NCBI RefSeq assembly: GCF_000524195.1
Contig: NW_020170415.1
Coordinates: 216,310-280,309 of the forward strand
Origin: Echinococcus granulosus
Lineage: Eukaryota; Platyhelminthes; Cestoda; Cyclophyllidea; Taeniidae
Direction of reading: 5' to 3'
DNA length: 64,000 nucleotides
Translations under genes and position numbers: made by a program
Shown: positions 35,136 to 46,125 of the stretch, piece after piece
How positions within the stretch are numbered: position 1 is the first letter of the stretch
Layout of the letters: every line of letters starts with the position of its first letter
The notes under the pieces: model-generated
What the model saw: only the letters and a program-made list of their open reading frames with translations
The model's database searches: none
What the model was told of the DNA's origin: nothing

Positions 35136-38100
35136 TTAGCTGCAGCATTCGGGGACTTTGATCTTCTTCTTTTTGGAGATGCGAATGCCACTGTTCTGGC
35201 AATCGTTCCGGTACTTCATTGCTCTGAAAGAAGGGCAAAAAATCAAAATTAGGTTTACGTATTTGGTGTGATTATTTGAGTATACTCGTTTGGAGCGAGT
35301 TGCGACTTCCGTCTGGTCCTTGGAAATTGCATCAGGGTTTCCCAAAGGTGAGAGCGACTTTTAGTTTGTAGTCACTGTAGAGGTTTACTTCACTAAATTT
35401 GATTGCTTTCCCATGGAGATGGACGCGTTGCGGTACGCCTTCTGAGGGACTGTCATCTAGTTATCATCATGTAGAAGCGAATTGGGGTCGCGCTACCTAT
35501 TCTTAACCACTAGTCGTGCGTTCATTATTCTATTTTATATGGGTCATGCTTTCGAAGGACTTGTGACAGATGGTTTGCTACCTGGGATTTAGTTATCCCA
35601 GGTGTGTCCTAAATGCTGATGAAATCGCCTGTGCAACGTACCCCGACTCCTAATTGGCGCACTGCCCGGAGAACGAAGTGGGGCATTGCCGTAACACTTT
35701 GCTTGTCTAACACTACGTTCTGTTTATGTGAGCACCTAAGGCTTCACAATTGTACTTCCACTGGGCCGCATGCTCCTCGGGTCATGTCATTAGCCTCAGC
35801 CCTTCTTTACGCCGATAATACATTCTACATCTTAGTATTGTTTCATTTTGACTTTAGGGAAGATTATAGACGTTGCACTGGTGGTAGCGGAAAGCAAACT
35901 CGACTTTAAAAGACATCCACCCTGATTTTTGCCGATAGATGCAAAAGCCTAACGCGACGGAAGAAGTGCATATTGCTGTGGGTGGGAGAGTCTGGGACGA
36001 CCCCTGCTAGAAGGACCGAAAATGACGACTAATTCTAACAACTACCGTCCACTCCCATGGGCTGTAGGAATGCTGGTCACAACTGAAGCGACAGTAGCCG
36101 TGGTCGTGAGCCATCCGGAGAAGTTTGTTACGGAGCTTCTTATGCTACCTGTATGAAGGTGTCAAATGAAGTGAAAGCGCGATGCCTCCTCTACCTCTCT
36201 ACTGGCTGGATAGAACCCAGGCAGTTATGACTGGGTGGGACTGAAGTGAGAACAAAGTGGCAAGGAGGAATGGACGCAAAACTATTTTAAACTCTATCCC
36301 TTGTTAGACGATGCCGCTTTTAGGTCAGTCTCCTTACGGCTAGCGATGGACATTCGAGATGCTCTGCACTTTTTCCCTCCCACAACACGGTGTCCAAACA
36401 GGACGAAACTCCAGATTCGGTGGGTATTGCCAAGTACGGTCAGTGACTTTGCGGTCAGCGGTCTTCCCAATTGAGCTTAAACTCGCTGAATGACGCAGTT
36501 GGTTCGTGAGTGTCTTTCTCACAGCACCGACTACGGTGTGATAGCCGGCTCGGGAGTTTGACCTAGGGGAGCGCCGGAGACGACGGTCAGACTTGGCAAT
36601 TTGTAATTATCTTGCCATATTTTGCGTATTATTCATGCGCTTGGATGGAGTATCCGCCGTTGAATTCAATCTACCTGTTGACATTTGGTAGCCAAGCCAT
36701 GATTCGATAGCCTTGAAAGCTTCATTGAAATTTACTGCTCAGCATATTATTTTACATCTAGCTCTCAGCAACCGGATAGGAGATTGTGCGCCCCGTAATT
36801 ACCCATGTATTTTTTCACTAGCTACTCTATCGCTTTGAACCAGTTGTTCATTCACTTTGAAAGCTCTGGTTCTGATTGCACACGCGTCCTCATTCATGTT
36901 GTATTTTTGACCTAGCAAGGCAATTAATTGGGCGCTCGTGGTTACCTAGAGTGATGAAAGCCAAGAGGTGGAGGAATCCAAGAACGGTCCATTTTTCAAA
37001 AATCCGTCAATTTAGATGGTAGGGATGGGAGCTTTCACCTTTTTTTGCACATTGACCAGTGGCCACTAACTTCAAAGAAAAGTGACACCTACCTTGCCAA
37101 GCTGACGATTACTTCGTCAATGTTGATGCCATTGAGTACACTTGTTTCAATGAATTCCGCTTTGTAAACCTGAAATGTATCCAGTCATATAAGCTAAATT
37201 TTTGAGAACATGTAGTCTTTACATGGTCTTTATAAAAAAATGGCAAGTTGTCCTTGAAAAGAGCTGTAGATTTTTTGTTTTTCGGGTTTTCAAAGCACTG
37301 AGCATGCACTTGATTTGGTTGCCTATGGCCGTAAAAGCATATAAAATTTTGCATTAGCTGATCAGAGACAAGTTGGACACTTGTGACACCCGATCGTTGG
37401 TTGTACTGTAAAACAGTTGGACTTCAATTTAAGCCTAGGCTGGTTTGAACAATGTATACAAGCTTGCAAACGAAGTCTTTAAGGTATGGACGAGGTTATA
37501 CAACGTTAAATGCCAGCAAACATTAAGCAGGGTAGCTCTGCTACAAAAGCGGAAATATGTAGTGACGATGGGACGACAGAAGTCTGGATTTAGATAAACT
37601 TGGGTAAATTTCTCTCAAATCAAGCCTGCTTAGACCATTAGTCCATGTAAATGCCAGAGGCTTTAGTTGCCGTCAGGAGGGGCGATTTGGTTCGTAAATT
37701 CGTGTGGATATATTTAAGCTTTTAATACATGTCCTACCTTTGCAAGATTTTCACCCTCTCTTGTTGAAATGAAGGCTGGGGCTGCTGGTTTGACGGAATT
37801 TGCCGGACTGTCACGAAGGTCCGTTTTATTGCCTACCAATATACGCGGTATAAACGAATCTCCGCAGCTTTCCTGAAAAAGATTTGAGGAATGCACGCTT
37901 TTATCTCAAGGGAGATCACATTACATCGAAGTTATAAAGCCTTTCTTAATGAGGTGATGAAGGTAAGTGTAATGGAGTCTTCACTAAGTATGCTTTCATA
38001 TTATTTTCATGAGCATGTAGATCAAAGCGAGTTAAGTTCAACCATTACAAAACTTCCGTTTTTAAACCATAAGGTGACAAATAGTCCAAATTCGTCACAG

Positions 38101-41100
38101 ATTAAGTCATAAAGTTGTTAAAAGTTGAACTTGAGATCGTGTCCAAGTAGCTGCTTGACTGTAAGCTCAATTAGCCGTTCACCAATAAGGTGGATAACGA
38201 ACCTTCATTCCACTTACTGAAATTCCTGGTCAATTGGAATGGATAAATTACACGACTCCTGAGCACTAAGTTAATACTTTTCGTATTGCTTTCAGTCTAT
38301 GCATAAGGTAATTCCTTTCTCCTTGCAGTTAAGACAGTGACTAACGCTGTCACAGTTACTATTTCATCATCTTCAAATGGCAAGTATTGGGTCTGGATGT
38401 CAAGTGAACCCTTGGGGAGAGAGAAATTACGGACCTACTCACCTCCAGCATGCTGACCCATTCTCGGACCCCAACAAAGGAAGCCCAACTGGAAACGTCG
38501 TACATGAGGATGGCGCCATCGCACTTCCTGAAGTATTGCCTCGCCAGGCTGTGATATCTGAAGGAATCACAATTTCGTCTCAATTTTTGACTTCCTAGCA
38601 CGTGATCAAACTTTTAATGCTTCATTAATTTCATGGTTTGAAGATTGATGGACTAAGGCCACATTTTCAATACATTAGACGATAGGTCATCACATATATA
38701 AGATAGTACTTTTTTAAGAAAGTAATGGGTTCGAAGACCCTTTATAATGTCTAAAATATTGAGCATTTCATAAAATTTAAAAATTATTTCATGGTTGCAT
38801 ATTCTTGAAGAGAACTTCAAACCGATTGTAGAATGATGCCTACAGAAATAGAATTAAATCCTCGATCAAACAAAACTTTTCATACAGTTGAATTACAAAT
38901 ATAAGTCCAACAAGTGATTAAAATAATTACTTATTTTCGGCAAACTCACTTCTCCTGGCCAGCAGTATCCCAAAGTTCGATTGTGTATACGTTTCCGTCT
39001 ATTACCATAACCTTCGTCTTGAAATCCACACCTAAATTTGATAATCAAGTTCAACCTCCTTCTTAGACATCATTTTATGTGTAAAACGATCTTTCTTTCC
39101 TCCAAGCAGATGAACTTCAACTTTCTGTTGAAATAAACACCATGTACTTTGATTTTGTCCTTTTTTTTAGTGTAAGTGTTCCTATGACGGAAGTTAGCTG
39201 CTCCAACTGAATGGACCGAGACCGTTTCACCTAAGCACATGATCATTTCCGGTATCTACATTAATCTTTTAGAATTGCAAGCAGAAGTCATGATACCTTT
39301 GACGCCATCTATTTCAACGGTCACTCTCCTTTCATGAAAGCCTAAAACTAAAAACTGTTTATTGGTGCGTGGACTCTGCCTGCATTATCAGATTTGGCCA
39401 TTGAGATTATATCCCGGCGTAATGATACCGTTCCGACTTTAGCTCTGTTTGGACGATTGCCAGCAAAGAGAAAAGTAGTCTGAAGTTTCACAACTCTATT
39501 TTTGTGAGTGACCTCTTCTCTGGGCTTTAGACATTTAACAGGGATGCTAGGCATTATTGGGTCTTTCCATACCACATGATTCCATCAAAAGGTCAAACGA
39601 TCAAGTAGTCGAGAGCCACCATTTGCCACCAGAGAGACCTATTGGTAGCTGGTAGCCGGAGTAAGGGTTGACCAGTAATGACGTATCAAACCCTTAATAA
39701 ATATTTACCAATGGCGATGAAGGGTAATCGATCAGTAGCTCTCTGTCGATCTTTGACATGACAATATTGAGCAAAGGTAAAAGCATTGTAATCATTATTT
39801 GCGTGTCACTTGCCACGTTTAAGGGTAAATGAAGCAGTAGTTGCTACTTTATCCACAATGCTCATTTGTCACCTTAATTACAAAGGCTCGGGAATGAATC
39901 TTTCCACGTAAAGTCAACTAATACACAAAGCAAATCATAGCAAGATGGAGCTTACGACCAACTAATCAAGCAGTGAACACAACTGTGAGCGAAGCATCTA
40001 CTGACTAGTGACACGCATCTGACAACAGACGTGAAGATCAATCCTGAAAGCTTTGGTACCAGCTCAGTGATGAAGAGCAGTTAGTTTTGTCCAACAGAAT
40101 CAGCTTATAGGAGGAACGCACCGACTGTAGCACGGGCATTGTAGTAGAAGTCTCCAGTACAGAAGCGGTACATGAAGCAAGTTTTTCCTACTGAAGATTC
40201 ACCCACCATCACAACACGGAAGATGCGATCTGGTGCTTGGAAGCCGTCGACATTAGACCAGTTCGTGACACTCCCTATTTCTGGGTCCATGTTGTTGAAG
40301 GGTCTCTATCAATGAAAATTTATCGTAATTCGCCGACAGACCTCATTTTAATTACTTATAAAGTAGTCTTGAGAACGGTCATTAAATATGGTTGCATTTG
40401 AGACGTAAAATGCCATTTCAATATTTGCAAACAAGAATCTTGCATAAAGACTTCAATGGACGTTTCTACTTAGTGAAACGTCTACACAAGTTACGTTTGC
40501 AGTCTGACTGAGACGGCCTTCACAATACACAAAAGCCGTTCATCCTTACAACATTTTCATTTCAGTTAAGAATGCATAGAGGCATAGGAATTGTGCAAAC
40601 TATTCTTTTGCCAGTGTGCACAAAGTACTGGTAAAAAGACAAAAAAGTAGTACTTCATAATGTCCGTATTTCGGTTTTCAAATAGTTAAAGCATTACAAG
40701 TAAACAAATTCCTATAATGCACTGAAACCCAAGATTTGTGTTGCCTCTAAAGCATTAAAATCGTGTTATTGGTGGGACCCTGATAAGTGCCGCTGGAGTC
40801 TTCTGCGGAACGATACCATCACGCTAGCCTAGCACTAGTCATACTTCTGTTAGGAGAGGGAGGAAAAGTGCTCATGAATTCTTCAAGCGCCATTTAAGGC
40901 AATTCTAGAGAGTCACATGAAAGCAGCGTAGGGTGAACTATTCTTAACCACATTTCAGGGTCCCATTTACCGTTGCGACAATGACGAATAATGAGAACGT
41001 ATTGAATGACTTACGTCGCTGTATTCATTCGAGCCGGACCATTGACCACTGTCTAAATAAGACGAATGACTGTCAATTAGGAGGCATAATCCCTAGAATC

Positions 41101-44100
41101 GACAATTCAGTAGGCAGAATAAACGCACCTCTTTGCCATGGTAGACCTTGAAGATCCTATTAGTGGTAAATAAACCAATCAAAATCGAGCAACTTATTCG
41201 CCAACAATTGTTGTGGAGAGTTTATAAAAAACACTTACCAGAGCCCTGTCGAGGAATTCACCTTGCAGATATAATGCGTGTTTGCCCTGAACTTCGTGAA
41301 GAGCGTCCCTACATTAAAAAACACCTAGTTTAGCCTACGGTGGAGGAGTTACTATTTTAGTCGCAAAGTCATGGCATGTGTGTGCTTTGTACCCATGTTT
41401 GAAAAGTTGACGCATCAAAATGGCACCAAAGGCACCTTTTTTGCAACAGAAAACCAAATCCTTGTAAAAAAAGCATGAGATTTTAAAATGCTATCTCTGT
41501 CTTGATCGTAAAAAACCGAAAAATAGGTCCAATCATACTTGAGTTTTTGGATTTGACCATAGAGGATATCCTTCTCTTCAATGTATGCTGAAGACCTCAT
41601 TTTTTCACTGAAAAGGCCAAAAAACCAATTCCTTTAAATGCATCATACTCTCTTCTGAATAAATTTACGCATAATACTGACTAATTTTGAGCGTCACCTA
41701 GCACGGTGTAGTGGTAGGAGAAATGACAATCTCTATCATTCAATCCAATGAGTCGAAGTTAGTTGCCGAAATCCAATTGTTCCCCAAGTGTTGCTCATTT
41801 GCTCAGGCTATAAGCGTACGTCAAGAACGATCTGCAAAGTGCTGAGTCAGCAGGATTTGAGGCCTCACTAAATCCACCCATCACAGAGCGAAATACATGT
41901 GAAGCCTCGAAGAGTGTCTCTGCCTCCACGGTGGTGTGTGGTCAGAAAGAAAATGGAAACAAACTAACCGGATCAGTCCGAAATGCTATCTACTATGGCA
42001 CGATGGCAATGGAAGTGAAATTTATTGAATATTTTATTCGGCTGCACTAAATCTCTTCCTTTTTTCTCAATTTCAGCACTACCATAAGTTGAATTACTAG
42101 GAATCACAGATTTCACTAGAAGTATTCCCCATAATCCTTCTTAGTATCGGTTGTAATACTTAAATTAGTCCCTTAACTCTTCATTTTGGTTTCGCGGGCA
42201 TGGTCTTCGGGCGATGCCGGTTGCCATCCAGTCCCTTCGTACGTAGTCTGGCATTTTCCTTCCTAGCATTGCGGCATCTTTTGACTTTATGGCAGACACA
42301 AGGCGCTAAATTGGTAGTAAGTTGAATTGGCTACAGTCCTGTTTATCATAAGGTAAACCTTTTTTTAGGTTCTTTCAGCATTTTGCAGACCAGAAGCCCA
42401 GGTATCGAGTAATCCACCAATCAGCAACTGATAGCGCGATGGACTAATGGTAGTGGACTTCCACGAAATCCACTAGCTATCGAAAGACGTACATATGCAA
42501 TTGTGAAGACTGTGTTTCTACAGTGGCGCGTAATTGAGTCAGTTCAGCTTCACTATCTCGGAGTTGTTTCTGCGCCTCAACCAGTTTTTTGCGTAGATCC
42601 TCAGCCTCACGCTGAAGTTGCGCCTCCATGGAGTTACTCTCCTCTACCGATTCCTGCGACTTTCCTTTCCAGGCTCTCCTTCTACCAAAAACGCTATCAT
42701 CTCCAGGGGTCGTAGCATTTAGGGAACGCAATCCACTAATACTGGAGCGTTTTCGATGGTTGGTTTGAACTTGCTGGAAGAAATGCCATAAAATTAGTAA
42801 GTAGCTGACTTGCTGAGGTTTGGGCATTTCATTCACTGACAACACAGTCAACATATGTCTCGAAACCAACTTTAATCATTTAAAAACACATAAATACTTG
42901 TCTCTATGCCTAGTTTAGTGACTGTACAGTAAATATATTGGTGTTCCACTCTAATATGATAGGTTTTTTCCACTCTTGGGTGGTAATATTGAGCATTGAA
43001 ATCAACACTGTGCTTTTTGATCCAGGTGAAATACTCAAAAGTTTTGTTGCTATTGGGTAAGGGGTTACGTTAAATTACCAGCAGTTTCATGATGCAAAAG
43101 ACTGGTAAAATGGGTGTTTGCCGTTGCATCAGGAACAGTTTTTGACAGCTACTGACCTGGGGTAGAATTTTGACTTATGCCATGATTGTCAAATGAGATG
43201 GGTCATGAAGTGCTTCATCACTTTGGATATTCTGAACTACCTATTACTATTTTACACAGTGAAAATAATTGAAAAAAAAAACATTCTTCCACTAAATTAA
43301 CAAGCCGTCAAGAGCCTACCTCTTTTAATTCATTGACAGTTTCTCTGAATCTTTGGATCTCGAGCTCCTTTTGCCGCACCTTCTCTACGTATGCAGCCTC
43401 ATACTTTTTACTAAGCTGAGAAAAAAATAACAAAAAACAGCATTTTATAGCAAAAACTGACAGGTGTTTTGAAAAACTGCTCCCCCCAAAAGGCTTAGCT
43501 TATGTCCCCCTACTTTGGTTGGTCCTGTAGCAAGGTTTACCCCAACTTATTTATTGCCTTACTCAGCACAAATCCTGACTGGTAACATAATTTGCTAAAG
43601 CGTGCTCCGATGGGAAACGCTAAAGTCGCTTCTCAAATCGAATAATCAAGTAGTGGCATCAAGTCACATTTGTTTTGCTGTTAGAACAAACATTATTAAA
43701 GACGCCTTCCCACAACTCAGGGGGTAATTAATTAACACTCTCCTCTACCTTTTATAGCTATCCATTAGAAATGATCAAGACGTACTGCTTGGATGCCTTA
43801 TTGCCCTTACACACCGTTAACAGTGGTTCGGGTCGCACCATAACCTTAGCTAAATTATTCGTTATTTAGATGATACATGCACCACCTGTATTTCACTTTG
43901 AACCGAGGAGGGGAGATTAAATCGACTTACTTCTTCTCGCATTCGCGCCTCAACCATTTCAATTTGAGCCTCAAGTTCATTTTCCAGTCGTAGCAAATCG
44001 TCCTTCCTCGCTTGCTTTTCTCTAGTTTAAAAAACTGACAAATTGATAGTCTCTTGAAAACATGGTTAGTTCTTTTTCCTAATCCATCTTCCTATTCAAT

Positions 44101-46125
44101 GAGTCAATAAGAACAGTTTCTACCAAATTGTTTGCCTTCCTCTTGCTCGAGAAAATAACGATCTGTAAAAATTGAGCAAAGCAGAGTCTTTGTCACCGCT
44201 TACGTGAAGGCTTCACTGACTCACCTTTGGTAGCTCTGTTCCAGATCAGCATTCTCATACTTCTTGGCCAGGATATCTTTCTTGAAGGACTCCAGCAGAT
44301 GGTTGAAAGCGGCGGCTAATTCAGGATAGGAGTCACTGATGGTTTTGCTTAATCTAGTAGCCTCAACTACGCTAAGAAAAAGAATAAAGAGGAATGAATT
44401 TACATTCACCATTGCTATGAACCAGTCTAGCATTACTATTATCAATCCAAAAATCTGAGGAGCCATGTCCAGCTTGAGGCGTTGATATAAACTTCATTAA
44501 AAATCCTACACTATGGAACGGATTAACTCAAATAAGTAAACGAAATAGTACCGCAGAAAGCGATTTTAAGGTGGCTTACATAGCTCTTTACGATTCACCA
44601 ATCAAAACTTGACAACTTATAAAATAAATTACTTTTGATCATCTCCTTCTTTAAAAGCTCTCAATAAATGCCAAGCAAGTTAGAAGTCTACATCATTTAG
44701 CTATTAGTTCCAAATAACAAGTAGTTTTTTGCGAAATACACTTGTGATATATCATTTAACAGGAATGAGTCCACTGTTCACTGACTAGACCTCTACAAAC
44801 AAACTGCTGATTAGTCTGTGAGTGATATCATACGGAAATGATTCAGCGGGAAAAAAATATTTGACACTTGTTTTGCCCGCTATTTGCAAGATCTATCATG
44901 CAACCGATTGTACCAGCATGTTCTCCGCCTCATTAATGCCGCCAATGTTAAACCAGCAAGTTTTCCAATGAAATAAAGCCGCAAATACTGCCAAGAAAAA
45001 TCCAGATCAACGCGGTGGGATACAGTATGCACCAAAGTAAGTTAATCAACTAGTTCTAAGCTCCTCTCTTCTTCCCTGCAAAAACATATTATATGCATTT
45101 ACCCTAATACAATACGAAATCTGGCAGCGATGGGGCTCTCAACTGCCATTTATTACTTCATTAGACAGCTGTTGAGGTATGGGTATTGCTTGCAGGTACG
45201 GGAGAGGGGCTTTTTTCAAAAAACTAGATTACAAAAGCAGATTGGTATAACTAGCACTTTCCCACGCCTAGCTCAACACACCATCACATTTCTCAATGTA
45301 CGCTGACTATATACACTGCACCATTTGATGCAACGTAGAATTGTCTGCAAAATTTTGCTTCAAACCGTCCCCCACCGTGCACCACAACCATGAGTCATAC
45401 TAGAATGCGATCTCGCGCCTGATTGGACGCCTGTTTCGTGTGCACACACGTGCGCACGCTCGTGGGGTGCATGAGTGACGCCTCGCGATGCCGATTTTTA
45501 CACGTGAAGAAAGTAAGAGTTAATTTTTCGCATTCCATAACGCCCACTCAAAGGCCTCTAATTTTACTCCATTCTGGATCAGACATCAAAATGAATGGTT
45601 GAGAAAGTTTAGAAATATCTAGAAACTTTTCATGTAGTCTTTCATCAGGGCTTCTAATTCAACCATTAAAGGCTAGGTCAACAAAGTCAGGCAAAGTTAG
45701 CGCCAATTATTCATTGAATTTTCTTAAAATCACCTTTTTCCGAATTCTTTATCTGCTTCAATCGGAGATGAGGTATAAAGACTACCAAGGCGGTTGTTCA
45801 CATGCTGTTGTGAATTCCACGTTTGAGGTTCGGTGAATTGGCCTAAATCGACTGGTCTGCCCGTCTCTTCCTCCCATATGTCGTCGAATTCCGGATTGGT
45901 GGCCTTCTGCCATTCACTGAGGCTCTTCAACAGCTCGTCGATAGTGACGAGACCATCCCTGTCGGTATCCAGTCGATCGAAGAGGGCGGCAGCACTGTCC
46001 TGTGGTAGATTGATGGTCGCACTGGTGCAGAGATGAAGCCACCGGTCACGATTGAAATTGCCTGAGTCGTTGGTGTCGTAGCTGCGTAGGAAATCTCGCA
46101 ACTCTTGCCTCGTCTGCGCTGCCAT
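35136..46125 (-). CDS. RASEF: RASEF/Rab45-like large Rab GTPase with EF-hands and coiled coil, 14 exons, complete
   Basis: Exons in transcript order (minus strand): 46125-45734, 44371-44225, 44021-43931, 43415-43320, 42773-42493, 41607-41539, 41156-41129, 41052-41015, 40303-40122, 39031-38950, 38557-38443, 37872-37738, 37169-37093, 35223-35136. The sum is 1,821 bp (606 aa plus stop) and phases agree throughout. Residues 1-75 hold two EF-hands, the first degenerate and the second canonical (loop D53-E64). A charged coiled coil follows (KYENADLEQSYQ, LENELEAQIEMVEARMREE, then a Ser-rich linker and more coiled coil). The C-terminal third is a Rab domain: GESSVGKT (P-loop), ATVGVDFK (switch I), WDTAGQE, GNKTDL and ETS. 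It ends in KKKKIKVPECCS, a polybasic stretch plus a dual-Cys prenylation signal. The same architecture is found in RASEF, CRACR2A and RAB44. The RD..A sequence after GNKTDL favours RASEF. Function inferred: Ca2+-responsive vesicle traffic. Confidence 0.9.
35690..36595 (+). mobile_element. TRIM-like element, copy 3, lacking a recognisable 3' LTR
   Basis: The LTR lies at about 35690-35879 (blocks 'ggcttcacaattgtacttcc', 'cgggtcatgtcattagcctc' and 'cccttctttacgccgata') and is followed by CTGGTGGTAGCGG, a variant of the primer-binding motif. Internal blocks match copies 1 and 2, including 'ggctggatagaacccag' and 'gaccta/caaggggag...ggacgacg'. After about 36595 the sequence no longer resembles an LTR, so the 3' end is deleted or decayed. 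It lies within the last intron of the RASEF-like gene, on the opposite strand to the gene. Confidence 0.65.
37093..40303 (-). other. RASEF: Rab GTPase domain exons of the RASEF-like gene
   Basis: Five exons carry the nucleotide-binding motifs one after another: 40303-40122 (P-loop GESSVGKTC and FYYNARATVG of switch I), 39031-38950 (VDFK to WDTAGQE), 38557-38443 (LARQYFRKCDGAILMYDV), 37872-37738 (RILVGNKTDLRD) and 37169-37093 (AEFIETSVLNG). All G1-G5 residues needed for GTP binding are present. The switch II Gln of GQE is kept, so GTP hydrolysis should be possible. The usual SAK of G5 is TSV. Confidence 0.88.
41015..41156 (-). other. RASEF: Two consecutive micro-exons of the RASEF-like gene (28 bp and 38 bp)
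   Basis: Micro-exon A is 41156-41129 (28 bp, acceptor ATAG, donor GTGCGT), encoding part of KIFKVYHGKE. Micro-exon B is 41052-41015 (38 bp, acceptor TTTAG, donor GTAAGT), encoding TVVNGPARMNTA. They sit between the last coiled-coil exon and the P-loop exon. With both included the frame is kept. Their summed length is 66 bp, so skipping both also keeps the frame. For micro-exon A a second AG ten bases downstream would give an 18-bp version, which fails the phase with its neighbour. Confidence 0.55.
42152..42310 (+). repeat. Diverged TRIM-like LTR in a RASEF-like intron
   Basis: It starts TGTAATACTTAAATTAGTCC and keeps 'cttaactcttcattttgg', 'gggcgatgccggttgcc' and 'ccttcgtacg'. It is followed at 42311 by TTGGTAGTAAG, a decayed primer-binding motif. 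Only a few tens of bases of internal region remain. It lies in the intron 3' of exon 42773-42493 and is antisense to the gene. Confidence 0.5.
45734..46125 (-). other. RASEF: First coding exon of the RASEF-like gene: EF-hand pair
   Basis: The ATG at 46125 opens MAAQTRQELRDFL. Loop 1 (residues 17-28, DTNDSGNFNRDR) keeps Asp/Asn at positions 1, 3 and 5 but has Arg instead of Glu at position 12, so Ca2+ binding is doubtful. Loop 2 (residues 53-64, DTDRDGLVTIDE) is a textbook EF-hand. The donor is GTGATT at 45733. A longer in-frame extension upstream lacks an ATG. Confidence 0.85.

Noticed and set aside
34692..35191. Minus-strand and alternative-frame open frames over the last STARD3 exon and RASEF last exon (including one rich in KRRRSKS)
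   Set aside because: They overlap well-supported coding exons in other frames and lack splice or family support.
42421..42485. Possible tRNA gene because of paired arms
   Set aside because: The arms do not form a cloverleaf, and no T-loop or conserved D-loop bases are present.
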